DNA of 23,634 nt from Oscillospiraceae bacterium (GCA_016302405.1 JAEDNR010000020.1:1-23634), one strand, 5' to 3'; counted from the first letter of the stretch, positions 15,819-22,450 are shown. A program made the numbers and translations. The notes: generated by a model from the letters alone, not told the origin.

Positions 15819-16538
15819 TTACTTTCCCTCCCAGGTTTCCACGCAGAAGCCGTGATGGCCGCAGGCCGTGCAGGTCAGCTTCCGGGTGTGCGGCGTGTGC
15901 CGGGCGAAAAACGCCTCCTTGAAATTCGGCTTGAATACCTCATGACACTGAGGACAGATGTAAGCCACCCGGCTAAAATAGTACCGGGATACCCAGATAC
16001 CGTAGGGCACCGCTGCCGCCAGGTATGCAAAGAAAGGCCACCAGATCCCCGTGACGATCCACAGGATAATGGCCCCCACCTCCAGCAGGGTAAAGGGGAT
16101 CCCCGTTGCCAGCATGATGGTATGTACCTTACTGAGATTCTTTCGGTTTTCCATAACCCGGGCTATATCGGTAATGGATTCCAGGGAAAAATACCGGATT
16201 GCTTTCAGCTCCCGTTTCAGATCCGTCAGCTTATCCAGCTTCCTCTGCTCTTTATCCAGTTCCTCCCGCACAGCCGCCTCCTGCTGATCAATGAGCAGGG
16301 AGATCACACTGCCCGGGTCCTCCTCGGAAAAGAGCTGGGAAATGGAATTGATGGGCAGTCCCAGCTCCCGCAAGAAACAGATAAGCTTCAGGCGCTTCAG
16401 GTTTTCCTCAGAGTACAGCCGTCTGCCGCCCTCACTGAGCTCACTGGGGACTAAAATGCCCCGGCCATCATAGTACTGCACCGTCCGCACCGTCACGCCG
16501 CAGAGCTTCGCCATCTCTCCCGTGGTGTATTTTGACAT
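15819..16538 (-). CDS. MerR-family regulator with two membrane helices and a C-terminal zinc ribbon
   Basis: The start is the ATG at 16538, which follows AAGGAGG; an upstream in-frame ATG lacks such a site. The protein has 239 residues. Its winged-helix MerR DNA-binding domain covers about 4-72 (TTGEMAKLCGVTVRTVQYYD, then GRGILVPSE). A coiled coil of charged residues (about 84-118) follows. Two hydrophobic segments (about 139-161 and 165-187) look like a membrane hairpin. A C-terminal zinc ribbon has CPQC (C195, C198) and CTAC (C223, C226). Most MerR proteins are soluble, so a membrane-attached architecture is unusual. It is cotranscribed with the CPBP gene and its promoter has a MerR-type 19-bp spacer with a dyad, pointing to autoregulation. 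Confidence 0.9.
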   Translation of the reverse strand: MSKYTTGEMAKLCGVTVRTVQYYDGRGILVPSELSEGGRRLYSEENLKRLKLICFLRELGLPINSISQLFSEEDPGSVISLLIDQQEAAVREELDKEQRKLDKLTDLKRELKAIRYFSLESITDIARVMENRKNLSKVHTIMLATGIPFTLLEVGAIILWIVTGIWWPFFAYLAAAVPYGIWVSRYYFSRVAYICPQCHEVFKPNFKEAFFARHTPHTRKLTCTACGHHGFCVETWEGK

Positions 16539-16562
16539 AGCCCTCACCTCCTTACGCCTGCC

Positions 16563-16593
16563 ACTATACAACATGACGCAGCGTCACAAGCAA
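16563..16593 (-). promoter_or_regulatory. MerR-type promoter with 19-bp spacer and internal dyad
   Basis: On the minus strand TTGCTT (16588-16593) and TATAGT (16563-16568) are separated by 19 bp instead of 17. The spacer contains TGACGC, one base, GCGTCA (16574-16586), a perfect dyad. Over-long spacers with a central dyad are the hallmark of MerR-controlled promoters. The upstream gene product is a MerR protein, so this is probably its own operator. Confidence 0.8.
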
Positions 16594-16654
16594 CCCCTTC
16601 CCCCAGGTGGAGGGTTGGATTTCTTTAAAATTTTTGCTGACACGGTAGCACGGG

Positions 16655-16906
16655 AAATTGGAATTTGTCGAGCTAGCGCGGAAGCGCCATGGCTTCCCCC
16701 GGGGGGAAGCTGTCGAGCGCAGCGAGACTGATGAGGAACGGCGAAACAGACCGATTTTGCATACAGTTCGTAAAAAAGGTACAATTTGAAAAGTTGTACG
16801 TTCTTATTTGACTGAACACCACATCAGAAGATGTCGCCGTTCCTCATCCGCCCCTGCGGGGCACCTTCCCCCCGGGGGAAGGTATTGGCCCGCCAAATTC
16901 CAATTT
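16655..16906. repeat. MITE-like element with AAATTGGAATTTG / CAAATTCCAATTT ends
   Basis: The 13-bp end AAATTGGAATTTG (16655-16667) is perfectly repeated, inverted, at 16894-16906. Inside, ATGAGGAACGGCGA (16731-16744) and TCGCCGTTCCTCAT (16834-16847) are perfect inverted repeats, and CTTCCCCCGGGGGGAAG-type hairpins sit near both ends. No coding sequence is supported. It occupies most of the gap between the MerR promoter and the DtxR gene. Confidence 0.75.
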
Positions 16907-16937
16907 ATTTGTTAACCGCGCAAACCGATATGCTTTT

Positions 16938-17315
16938 TTATTCGAGCATACCCTGCTTGCGGGCGTGGGCTACGATCTTTTCAAAGGCTTCCTCACTGAT
17001 GTCATGCTCTATTTTGCAGGCGTCCGCGTTGGCGTTCTCCCGGCTGACGCCCAGCCCCTCCAGAAACAGCCGCAGCAGGCGGTGCCGGTTATAGATTCGC
17101 CGGGCGATCTGCTCACCGGGGGGCAGAAGCGTGATCATTCCGTCGGCATCCATCTCAATATAGCCGTTCTCCCGCAGTTTTTTCATGGCAATGCTGACGG
17201 AGGGTTTGGATATATTCTTCTCCCGGACAATATCAATGGAACGTACCGAGCCCAGGCGCTCTTTCAGCGCCAGGATGGCTTCCAGATAGTCCTCGGCAGA
17301 TTCGTAAATATTCAT
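16938..17315 (-). CDS. DtxR/MntR-family metal-dependent repressor
   Basis: The 125-residue protein consists of the winged-helix domain (about 1-65; SAEDYLEAI, then IDIVREKNISKPSVSIAMKK) and the dimerisation/metal-binding domain. It lacks the SH3-like third domain of DtxR and IdeR. Predicted metal ligands are D9, E12, H78, C100, E103 and H104 (motif CKIEHD). D9 matches the MntR ligand D8, but C100 replaces the MntR glutamate and matches DtxR Cys102, so Mn versus Fe sensing is ambiguous. The start follows GGAGG by 9 bases. The promoter overlaps AGGTTAG repeats resembling half a DtxR box, suggesting autoregulation. No metal transporter gene neighbours it here. Confidence 0.9.
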   Translation of the reverse strand: MNIYESAEDYLEAILALKERLGSVRSIDIVREKNISKPSVSIAMKKLRENGYIEMDADGMITLLPPGEQIARRIYNRHRLLRLFLEGLGVSRENANADACKIEHDISEEAFEKIVAHARKQGMLE

Positions 17316-17341
17316 AAAAATGGGCCTCCGATCCTGTGAAC

Positions 17342-17377
17342 TGAGGTTAGGTTAGCACAAAAGCACCGGAAAAGCAA
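17342..17377 (-). promoter_or_regulatory. DtxR-gene promoter with overlapping DtxR-box-like half site
   Basis: On the minus strand TTGCTT (17372-17377), 17 bp, TAACCT (17349-17354). The -10 region contains two overlapping TAACCT units; read on the plus strand, TGAGGTTAGG matches the left half of the classic DtxR operator TTAGGTTAG. The right half is degenerate. Confidence 0.4.
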
Positions 17378-17424
17378 GGTGAATTTCAAAATATGCTTAT
17401 CGGCCGTTTATTCAGCTGAACGAC

Positions 17425-17748
17425 AAATTGGGAATTTGTCGGGCTGTTAAGGTGTGCGGGTGGTTAGACGCCTTGCCCCCCGCGTTTACGAGGGGGGTGT
17501 CACCAGTGCGCACACTGGTGACGGGGGGAGTACGAATTCCCAGCTGCAGAGCGTTTAATAGAATTATCTTTCTGTATTTGCCGTCCTTATTCCTTGTCCT
17601 TTTTTGTGAAAGGTATGTGGGTGACGAACTCCTCCCGGTACCAGTGTGCGCTACTCTTACCACCCCCCTCACAAGTGCGGGGGGCAAGGCCGTGTACCGT
17701 ATCGACACCGATCGCCACTGCCCAAACATCTCTGCAAATTCCAATTTA
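17425..17748. repeat. MITE-like element with AAATTGGGAATTTG / CAAATTCCAATTTA ends
   Basis: The ends match those at 16655-16906, with one extra G on the left. The interior carries a perfect-arm hairpin (GTCACCAGTG at 17499-17508 with CACTGGTGAC at 17513-17522). It also has an inverted pair, CCTTGCCCCCCGC near 17471-17483 and GCGGGGGGCAAGG near 17677-17689. Segment 17451-17498 is the reverse complement of 929-975 in the first composite repeat. The ORFs crossing it have no ribosome-binding sites, so I call no gene in 17316-17857. Confidence 0.72.
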
Positions 17749-17857
17749 TATTCTTGCTGCGTAAAACCGATACGCACATTTCGTTATTCTCTTTACGGAC
17801 TGCAAACCAACGTGTAATATTTCTTCCCGAAATCACAAAGGATTTTTTATATTCCTC

Positions 17858-17886
17858 TTGACAAATCTCGATCCTTATTGTATAAT
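17858..17886 (+). promoter_or_regulatory. Consensus promoter of tRNA-Thr
   Basis: TTGACA (17858-17863), 17 bp, TATAAT (17881-17886): a perfect sigma-A consensus with ideal spacing, about 32 bases before the tRNA. Confidence 0.93.
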
Positions 17887-17918
17887 GAGCAAGCTGTCAG
17901 GGACAGATACTTAAATAT

Positions 17919-17994
<76 letters not shown>

Positions 17995-18032
17995 AACCCT
18001 CTGAAATCTTCGGATTTCAGAGGGTTTCTTTT
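17995..18032 (+). terminator. tRNA-Thr terminator
   Basis: ACCCTCTGAAATC, TTCG loop, GATTTCAGAGGGT, followed by TTCTTTT. Perfect stem directly after the CCA end. Confidence 0.93.
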
Positions 18033-18090
18033 GTTATTGAAGAAAATCGGCAGACAAAAGTTGAAAACCGCCAATTCTGCGAAAACAGCC

Positions 18091-18135
18091 AGACCGCATC
18101 CCTTCTTGCCACTTTTTGAAGAAGGGATGCGGTCT
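18091..18135 (+). other. 17-bp perfect hairpin at the start of the integrase gene
   Basis: AGACCGCATCCCTTCTT (18091-18107) is the exact reverse complement of 18119-18135, with an 11-base loop. The right arm contains AAGAAGGG, the only Shine-Dalgarno-like sequence before the integrase ATG at 18140. In RNA the stem would hide it. No T-run follows, so it is not a standard terminator. Confidence 0.75.
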
Positions 18136-18139
18136 GATT

Positions 18140-19075
18140 ATGGGCAGAAAAATCACGAGAATTGCACACAATGGACAGTCGGTGGCGGAGGTGTATCAGG
18201 ACTTCATTTTCGCCAAAACTGCGGAGGGCGTTTCGGATATTACCATCCGCAATTACCACCAACATCTGCATAATATCTCTAAATACCTTGACATTGAGAT
18301 GAGTATGCGTTCTCTTTCCAAAAGGGACTTGGAGGATATGATTTGTGCAATGCGGGCGGCGGGACTTGCCCACAATTCCATTTCCACTTATGTTCGTGTC
18401 CTCAGAACCTTTTTGAACTGGTGCCAGAAGGAAGGGCGTGCCAATCTGACAATCCCGAACATGAAGGATAAGGAAACAGTAAAGGAAACCTATTCCGATG
18501 AAGAACTGTCTTTACTGCTCCAAAAGCCAAACGCAAACTGTTCTTTCCCTGAATATCGGAATTGGGTGATTATCAATTTCCTGCTGAACAGCGGTTGCAG
18601 AGCTGCCACGGTGCGGAATATTCAGAATCGGGATGTGGACTTGGGCGCAAGGCAAATTGTTTACCGCCACACAAAGAACGGAAAAGTTCAGACTGTTCCG
18701 CTCTGCTCCAAGATGGTGTCCATTCTGAGGGACTACATCACCATCCGCAAGGGTGAACCCGACGAATACCTGTTCTGCGATCAGTATGGGGGAATGCTCT
18801 CAGAGAACGCCCTACGGCTTGCGATTGCCCACTATAATCGTTCCCGTGGCGTTCAGAAAACAAGCATCCATCTGTTCCGCCACACCTTTGCCCGCAAATA
18901 TCTGGTTGATTGTGGCGGTGATGCGTTTATGCTCCAAAAGCTCCTTGGGCATTCCACCCTTGCTATGACAAAACACTACTGCGCTATTTACGATGCGGAT
19001 ATTGCCAAAAATTTTGACCGTTTTTCGCCCTTGGCGCAGTTGCAGCAATCCAAAAGCAAGATACAAAGAACTTGA
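18140..19075 (+). CDS. Tyrosine recombinase / integrase
   Basis: The protein has 311 residues from the ATG at 18140; an in-frame TTG at 18116 is possible but has no ribosome-binding site. An N-terminal SAM-like core-binding domain (about 14-105) precedes the catalytic domain. All expected active-site residues are seen: R154 (SGCRAATV), K179 (HTKNGK), H244 and R247 (HLFRHTF), H271 (LLGHSTLAMTKHY) and the nucleophile Y280. It catalyses site-specific integration or excision. Location next to tRNA-Thr suggests it once inserted, or still inserts, a genomic island there. GC is visibly lower than in the glycan genes. It lacks the N-terminal arm-binding domain of large phage integrases and resembles the shorter XerC/D-like or ICE-associated kind. 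No excisionase gene is visible. Confidence 0.93.
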   Translation: MGRKITRIAHNGQSVAEVYQDFIFAKTAEGVSDITIRNYHQHLHNISKYLDIEMSMRSLSKRDLEDMICAMRAAGLAHNSISTYVRVLRTFLNWCQKEGRANLTIPNMKDKETVKETYSDEELSLLLQKPNANCSFPEYRNWVIINFLLNSGCRAATVRNIQNRDVDLGARQIVYRHTKNGKVQTVPLCSKMVSILRDYITIRKGEPDEYLFCDQYGGMLSENALRLAIAHYNRSRGVQKTSIHLFRHTFARKYLVDCGGDAFMLQKLLGHSTLAMTKHYCAIYDADIAKNFDRFSPLAQLQQSKSKIQRT

Positions 19076-19127
19076 TGGAACATCTTCTATCATCTTTTAT
19101 CATCTATAAGCAAATGGAGAGGTGTTT

Positions 19128-20138
19128 TCACATCTCTCCATCATCTTTATACATATCTAAACTTCTTTGAAGAAAATCCCGCATTTTATCAACAACTGGC
19201 TCAGGGGAAAGAATTTTTACCCTTCTTCCAAAAGTGGCAATCCACGCAAAGAAGGTGGGGCTGACTTCGATGGGGGCGGTGATGGTGAAATGGTCTGCAT
19301 CTACCGCAAACATCTGAATGTCCTTGCCAAACTGGTCTATAACGGCATCCGCCAGTTCGTTGCGGAAGCGGATGCGGACATTGTATTCCTTGCCCCCATA
19401 CATATCAAACACCTTTGCCTTTTGGCTCGTCATATCCTTCTGCCTGTAAAGTTCCTTGCCCTCTCGGGGCATTGCCAAAGGCTGGCTGATGCGTTCCATC
19501 CTGTCCACACGATAATAGCGGAATTTCTTGCCATCGTAGGCGTAGAGATAGTAGTTGCCGTTGTTCCAGAGAAGGGCGTAGGGGCTGACAATGAGCTGCT
19601 GACCGTCTTTGGAATAGGTCTTTTCGTTGCCTGTGGCGGGGGTGTAGTGGAAGTAGCGGAAGCCGATTTTTTGGTCTTTGCGGATGGCCTCGTGGATGCG
19701 GTCGGCATCCTTGACCACACTATCATTCATACTACGCACCCGGTTGGCAACGTGGTTTTCTCTGTTCAGGCTCTCCACGGTATCCTTGCCCGCAAACCGT
19801 TTCAGTTTGGCGGTGATTTCCCTTGCCTTTTCCCTTGTGATGAACTTGGAGGACTGAACGCTATCCACCAAAAGGCGAAGTTCGTAAGGCTCAAAGGGCG
19901 GGTTCAGAAGTCGGTAGCCCTTCTTGTGAACATCGTATTCCAACTGTAATCCGCAGACATCCCCCAGAGCGGCGAAGTCCGCATAGAGGGTCTTTTTCTC
20001 TACTGGCATATCGTGTTCTTCCAAAAGCTGTTCCAGTTCCCGCCGCTTTACAATGCGGTTTCTGCCTGCATTGGCTTCAAGGTATTGTTTCAGCAGTAGC
20101 AGGCGGACGGCAATGTAGTATTTTCCGTAGTTCGCCAT
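19128..20138 (-). CDS. WYL-domain transcriptional regulator
   Basis: The 336-residue protein starts with a winged-helix domain (about 1-75, RRELEQLLEEHDMPVEKKTL). A WYL domain (about 150-225) includes GFRYFHYTP, LIVSPYALLWNNGNYYLYAY and FRYYRVDRM. A C-terminal WCX-like domain (about 245-330) ends at SLDMYKDDGEM. WYL proteins are ligand-responsive regulators common in defence and mobile elements; the ligand is thought to be nucleic acid or nucleotide in some cases. The start follows GGAGG by 7 bases. It converges on the integrase; a hairpin (GGAGAGGTG / CATCTCTCC, 19117-19139) overlaps its stop codon. Its promoter and that of the candidate RNA at 20253 point away from each other from the same 130-bp region, so it may control the RNA or the zinc-ribbon gene. 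Confidence 0.9.
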   Translation of the reverse strand: MANYGKYYIAVRLLLLKQYLEANAGRNRIVKRRELEQLLEEHDMPVEKKTLYADFAALGDVCGLQLEYDVHKKGYRLLNPPFEPYELRLLVDSVQSSKFITREKAREITAKLKRFAGKDTVESLNRENHVANRVRSMNDSVVKDADRIHEAIRKDQKIGFRYFHYTPATGNEKTYSKDGQQLIVSPYALLWNNGNYYLYAYDGKKFRYYRVDRMERISQPLAMPREGKELYRQKDMTSQKAKVFDMYGGKEYNVRIRFRNELADAVIDQFGKDIQMFAVDADHFTITAPIEVSPTFFAWIATFGRRVKILSPEPVVDKMRDFLQRSLDMYKDDGEM

Positions 20139-20165
20139 AGTGTTTCCTCCGTGGCGGTTTTTTTG

Positions 20166-20173
20166 CTAGTATA
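20166..20173 (-). promoter_or_regulatory. Extended -10 promoter of the WYL gene
   Basis: Read on the minus strand the -10 is TATACT (20168-20173), with TG one base upstream forming an extended -10. No good -35 is visible. It lies about 30 bases upstream of the start codon. Confidence 0.5.
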
Positions 20174-20217
20174 GCACACCAGAAGGAAAGAGAAAAGCTG
20201 TATTCTTCCAAATTCTC

Positions 20218-20246
20218 TTGAATTTTCTGGACAGGTGTGATACCAT
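20218..20246 (+). promoter_or_regulatory. Promoter of the candidate structured RNA
   Basis: TTGAAT (20218-20223), 17 bp, TACCAT (20241-20246). Predicted transcription would begin near 20252-20254, exactly at the first base of the long stem described next. Confidence 0.5.
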
Positions 20247-20252
20247 TATCTC

Positions 20253-20405
20253 GCGACGCAATCGAATATTCTGAACTCGAAGGATGTGTTTTTACTTCGG
20301 TAAAAACGCACCCTCTATTTTGGCATCCTTTGGGTTCGTCAGATTGCGTCGCAGCAAGTGAGGCTATGCGTTTTTCGGTGCGTAGCTTCGGCTACGCACT
20401 TTTTT
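20253..20405 (+). ncRNA. Candidate structured RNA or 5' leader of the zinc-ribbon gene
   Basis: The segment is non-coding and highly structured. Outer stem: GCGACGCAATC (20253-20263) pairs perfectly with 20342-20352. Middle stem: 20273-20286 pairs with 20324-20337 over 14 bp including two G-U pairs. Inner hairpin: GTTTTTAC, TTCG loop, GTAAAAAC (20288-20307). Then comes GTGCGTAGC, TTCG, GCTACGCAC with a T6 run (20378-20405), a textbook intrinsic terminator although no protein gene precedes it on this strand. A promoter is placed so that transcription starts at the outer stem. GCTATG (20363-20368) could alternatively pair with CGTAGC of the terminator, an antiterminator-like option. It may be an independent small RNA, an attenuator for the gene at 20433, or a palindromic repeat that happens to be transcribed. 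Confidence 0.5.
20378..20405 (+). terminator. Intrinsic terminator upstream of the zinc-ribbon gene
   Basis: GTGCGTAGC, TTCG tetraloop, GCTACGCAC, then six T. It ends 27 bases before the ATG at 20433, so it can only end a transcript that begins in 20139-20377. Confidence 0.8.
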
Positions 20406-20432
20406 ACATAACAAAAGAATGGTGGTAAAGAT

Positions 20433-21407
20433 ATGAAATGCCCAAATTGCGGTGCTGATGTTAAGGGTAATTCAAGATTTTGCGAATACTGTGGGTCTTC
20501 TATTACTACTCAGATGCTTAGAGAACAAGAGCAACTTAATAAGGCGGGTTGCCCTAAATGTGGCAGCACAAACATAACATTCAATAGAGAAAAACAGGGT
20601 GAAGTAAAAGGAAAGCGTGGTACTGCTGTCGTCCGTTCGACTGTTGGCGTATGTAAGGATTGTGGCTATACATGGCAAACAGACAGTGGTGTAACAAATC
20701 CGAAAAAGAGAAAAACTTGGCTTTGGGTTTTGGGATGGATTTGCATTTTCCCCCTTCCATTGACAATTCTTCTGCTTCGTAAGAAGGAGATGAAGCCCTC
20801 AGTCAAATATGGTATTATTGCGGTTGCGTGGATTGTTTATTTTATAATTGGTATGAGCGGAAACAACGGTGATACACAGACACAAGTTGTTGAACAGAAC
20901 AATGTTGAAAATCAAAGTGTTGTTGTCGAAACCATCAGTACTTCCGAAGTAGCTAAAGAAACAGAAGCGAAGAATGAAACCCCCGAAGATGTTATAATTG
21001 ATTTTGTTGACAGTTTCAATGCCAATAGCAAGGAACAACTGGTATTTGTTGAAGATTTTACCCCATCTGATAAAGAAAGCGGTCATTACAGGACGGAATT
21101 TAGACTGACTGCTTATGCCGAAGCCATAGGCAAATCTTACTCTCTGGGTAACGCTACTGTTGATATTGTCGGAAATCAAACTGTTTTCGGAGAAGTCGAG
21201 TACAGAATTTATATGAATGCAGATTCCCTTGAAGAACTGATAAACATGGTCGAAATTGCCTCCCCAATTATGGATAAAACCTTATCGTCAGAGGAACTTC
21301 AAAAAGCTCTCGACTATCTTACGGAAAACAAATATGCGAATGGGTACTACTTTGGCAAATTGGGCATAGTCCTAAGTGGTAATGAACTGATGCTGAAAAA
21401 TGATTGA
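20433..21407 (+). CDS. Zinc-ribbon membrane protein of unknown function
   Basis: The protein has 324 residues. Zinc ribbon 1 is MKCPNCGADVKGNSRFCEYC (C3, C6, C17, C20). Zinc ribbon 2 has C40, C43, C74 and C77 (GCPKCG, then VCKDCGYTW). Two membrane segments follow (about 95-114 and 125-142). A presumably extracytoplasmic region has a low-complexity, Gln/Asn/Val/Glu-rich linker (145-185) and a mixed alpha/beta domain (about 186-324). The domain layout is common in Firmicutes membrane proteins of unknown function; I cannot name a role. Base composition is clearly AT-richer than the flanking chromosome, indicating transfer. The ribosome-binding site is weak (GGTGG, 7 bases before ATG). An intrinsic terminator just upstream may attenuate its expression. 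Confidence 0.85.
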   Translation: MKCPNCGADVKGNSRFCEYCGSSITTQMLREQEQLNKAGCPKCGSTNITFNREKQGEVKGKRGTAVVRSTVGVCKDCGYTWQTDSGVTNPKKRKTWLWVLGWICIFPLPLTILLLRKKEMKPSVKYGIIAVAWIVYFIIGMSGNNGDTQTQVVEQNNVENQSVVVETISTSEVAKETEAKNETPEDVIIDFVDSFNANSKEQLVFVEDFTPSDKESGHYRTEFRLTAYAEAIGKSYSLGNATVDIVGNQTVFGEVEYRIYMNADSLEELINMVEIASPIMDKTLSSEELQKALDYLTENKYANGYYFGKLGIVLSGNELMLKND

Positions 21408-21414
21408 ATTAGAT

Positions 21415-21442
21415 AAAAGGAGCGGGACCCCCCGCTCCTTTT
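21415..21442. terminator. Bidirectional terminator between zinc-ribbon and resolvase genes
   Basis: AAAAGGAGCGGG, ACCC loop, CCCGCTCCTTTT: perfect 12-bp stem with A4/T4 ends, lying between two convergent stop codons (21405-21407 and 21443-21445). Confidence 0.9.
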
Positions 21443-22030
21443 CTATGCCTCCAAAAGTCCAATGTACTTATAAACTGTGGTTCTGCTGATGTCGCAAACC
21501 CTTGCCAATTCGGAAATATTCAACTGCCCGTTTTTGTAGGCGGGATAGTGGCGGAGGAAGATTGCTGGAATGCTGTCGGCGGTTACTTGCGGCCTGCCGA
21601 TCTGCTTACCCTTTACCTTGGCGTTCGCCATGCCAGAGCGCACACGGGTTCGTATCATGGCAAGTTCCAACTGACTGAACACGCCAGCCATCTGCAAAAA
21701 TGCCTCGCTCATAGGGTCGGCTCTGCCCTCCCGGCAGTCCAGCGTGATACTGCCGATTATCACAAGGCGCAGACGCTTTTCCCGCACACGGTCAATGATT
21801 TCGCATAGTTGCTGGGTGCTTCGTGCCAGCCGGGGAACCTCCAATGTGAGGATGGTGTCCCCGGCCTGTGCCTGGGCGAACATTGCTTCCTGTTGGCTCT
21901 TTACCTTGCTGTCCCCGTGTTCGTATTCCAGAAAGATGGTGTCCGCACCGGCGGCTTTCAGCTCCCGCACTTGGCAGTTAATGTCCTGTTTCGTTTCATT
22001 GGTAGAGCAGCGGGCATATCCGTATGTCAT
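21443..22030 (-). CDS. Serine recombinase (resolvase/invertase family)
   Basis: The protein has 195 residues from the ATG at 22030, which follows AGGAGG by 8 bases; a further-upstream in-frame ATG would overlap the DUF6809-like gene and is rejected. The N-terminal catalytic domain has YGYARCSTNETKQD with the nucleophile S9, then LTLEVPRLARSTQQL and the long E helix with ELAMIRTRVRSGMA. A short linker (KGKQIGRP) leads to a C-terminal helix-turn-helix (SELARVCDISRTTVYKYI). Small serine recombinases resolve cointegrates or invert DNA segments. It sits 28 bases after the broken DUF6809-like gene in the same direction, a pairing typical of mobile elements, and shares the promoter at 22422-22450. 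It appears intact. Confidence 0.93.
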   Translation of the reverse strand: MTYGYARCSTNETKQDINCQVRELKAAGADTIFLEYEHGDSKVKSQQEAMFAQAQAGDTILTLEVPRLARSTQQLCEIIDRVREKRLRLVIIGSITLDCREGRADPMSEAFLQMAGVFSQLELAMIRTRVRSGMANAKVKGKQIGRPQVTADSIPAIFLRHYPAYKNGQLNISELARVCDISRTTVYKYIGLLEA

Positions 22031-22058
22031 AGTCTTTCCTCCTGTTGGTGGCGGGGAG

Positions 22059-22357
22059 TTACCCCGCCTCAGTTGGGGAGCAGAATTGCCCCTCATAGCT
22101 TCCCAATACATCCAGCATCATTCTGGCTCCCAGCCGGAAGCCATAGATAAACACATCTTCCTCCGCCATCACAGACAGGTCGTCCTTGAGATCGTTGATG
22201 GCTTCCATCTGTCTTTACCCTCCGGGGACAGCATTGTAGCGAACTACGCTATCTGCTTGCGGGTTTCCGCTGCCCGCTGCTGGTATTCGCCCCCTTGCCG
22301 CACCCGGCGGTCTGTGGGGGAGATTTCTCCCCTCCACAAGTCCCGCAGTACATACAT
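22059..22357 (-). pseudogene. Broken DUF6809-like small protein gene
   Basis: Two fragments in different frames together match the ends of a roughly 100-residue protein family I recognise as DUF6809-like, common on clostridial mobile elements. Fragment 1 (22357 down to TAG at 22244) reads MYVLRDLWRGEISPTDRRVR and continues to ETRKQIA. Fragment 2 (ATG 22208 to TAA 22059) reads MEAINDLKDDL, then EEDVFIYGFRLGARMMLDVL and ends SPTEAG. Downstream of the TAG, frame 1 still reads MLSPEGKD, after which a one-base shift joins fragment 2. So the gene carries a nonsense mutation and a frameshift. Fragment 2 has a fair Shine-Dalgarno (GGAGGG, 9 bases) and could still be made as a 49-residue protein. The family name is from memory. 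Confidence 0.65.
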
Positions 22358-22421
22358 CCTTATCACACCCTTGCCAAACAAACCAAATATTGACGAACAC
22401 ACAGTTATTCGCCCTAGGGGT

Positions 22422-22450
22422 ATTATACCCTTTTAGCCTTAACCTTTGAA
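22422..22450 (-). promoter_or_regulatory. Promoter upstream of the DUF6809-like remnant and resolvase
   Basis: On the minus strand TTCAAA (22445-22450), 17 bp, perfect TATAAT (22422-22427). It lies about 65 bases before the first start codon of the broken gene. Confidence 0.6.

Noticed and set aside
568..17748. CRISPR array
   Set aside because: The repeats are long, unequal, inverted and far apart, with no regular repeat-spacer units and no cas gene.
17412..17817. Overlapping open frames of about 120-130 codons between the DtxR gene and the tRNA
   Set aside because: They are translations of the palindromic element at 17425-17748 on both strands; no start signals.
19076..19110. Three near-tandem CATCTTNTAT units after the integrase stop
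   Set aside because: Only about 26 bases long and degenerate; not enough to call an att site or regulatory array.
21443..22111. Longer 222-residue version of the serine recombinase
   Set aside because: The first 27 residues overlap the end of the DUF6809-like gene, have no Shine-Dalgarno and precede the conserved start of the catalytic domain; the ATG at 22030 has AGGAGG.
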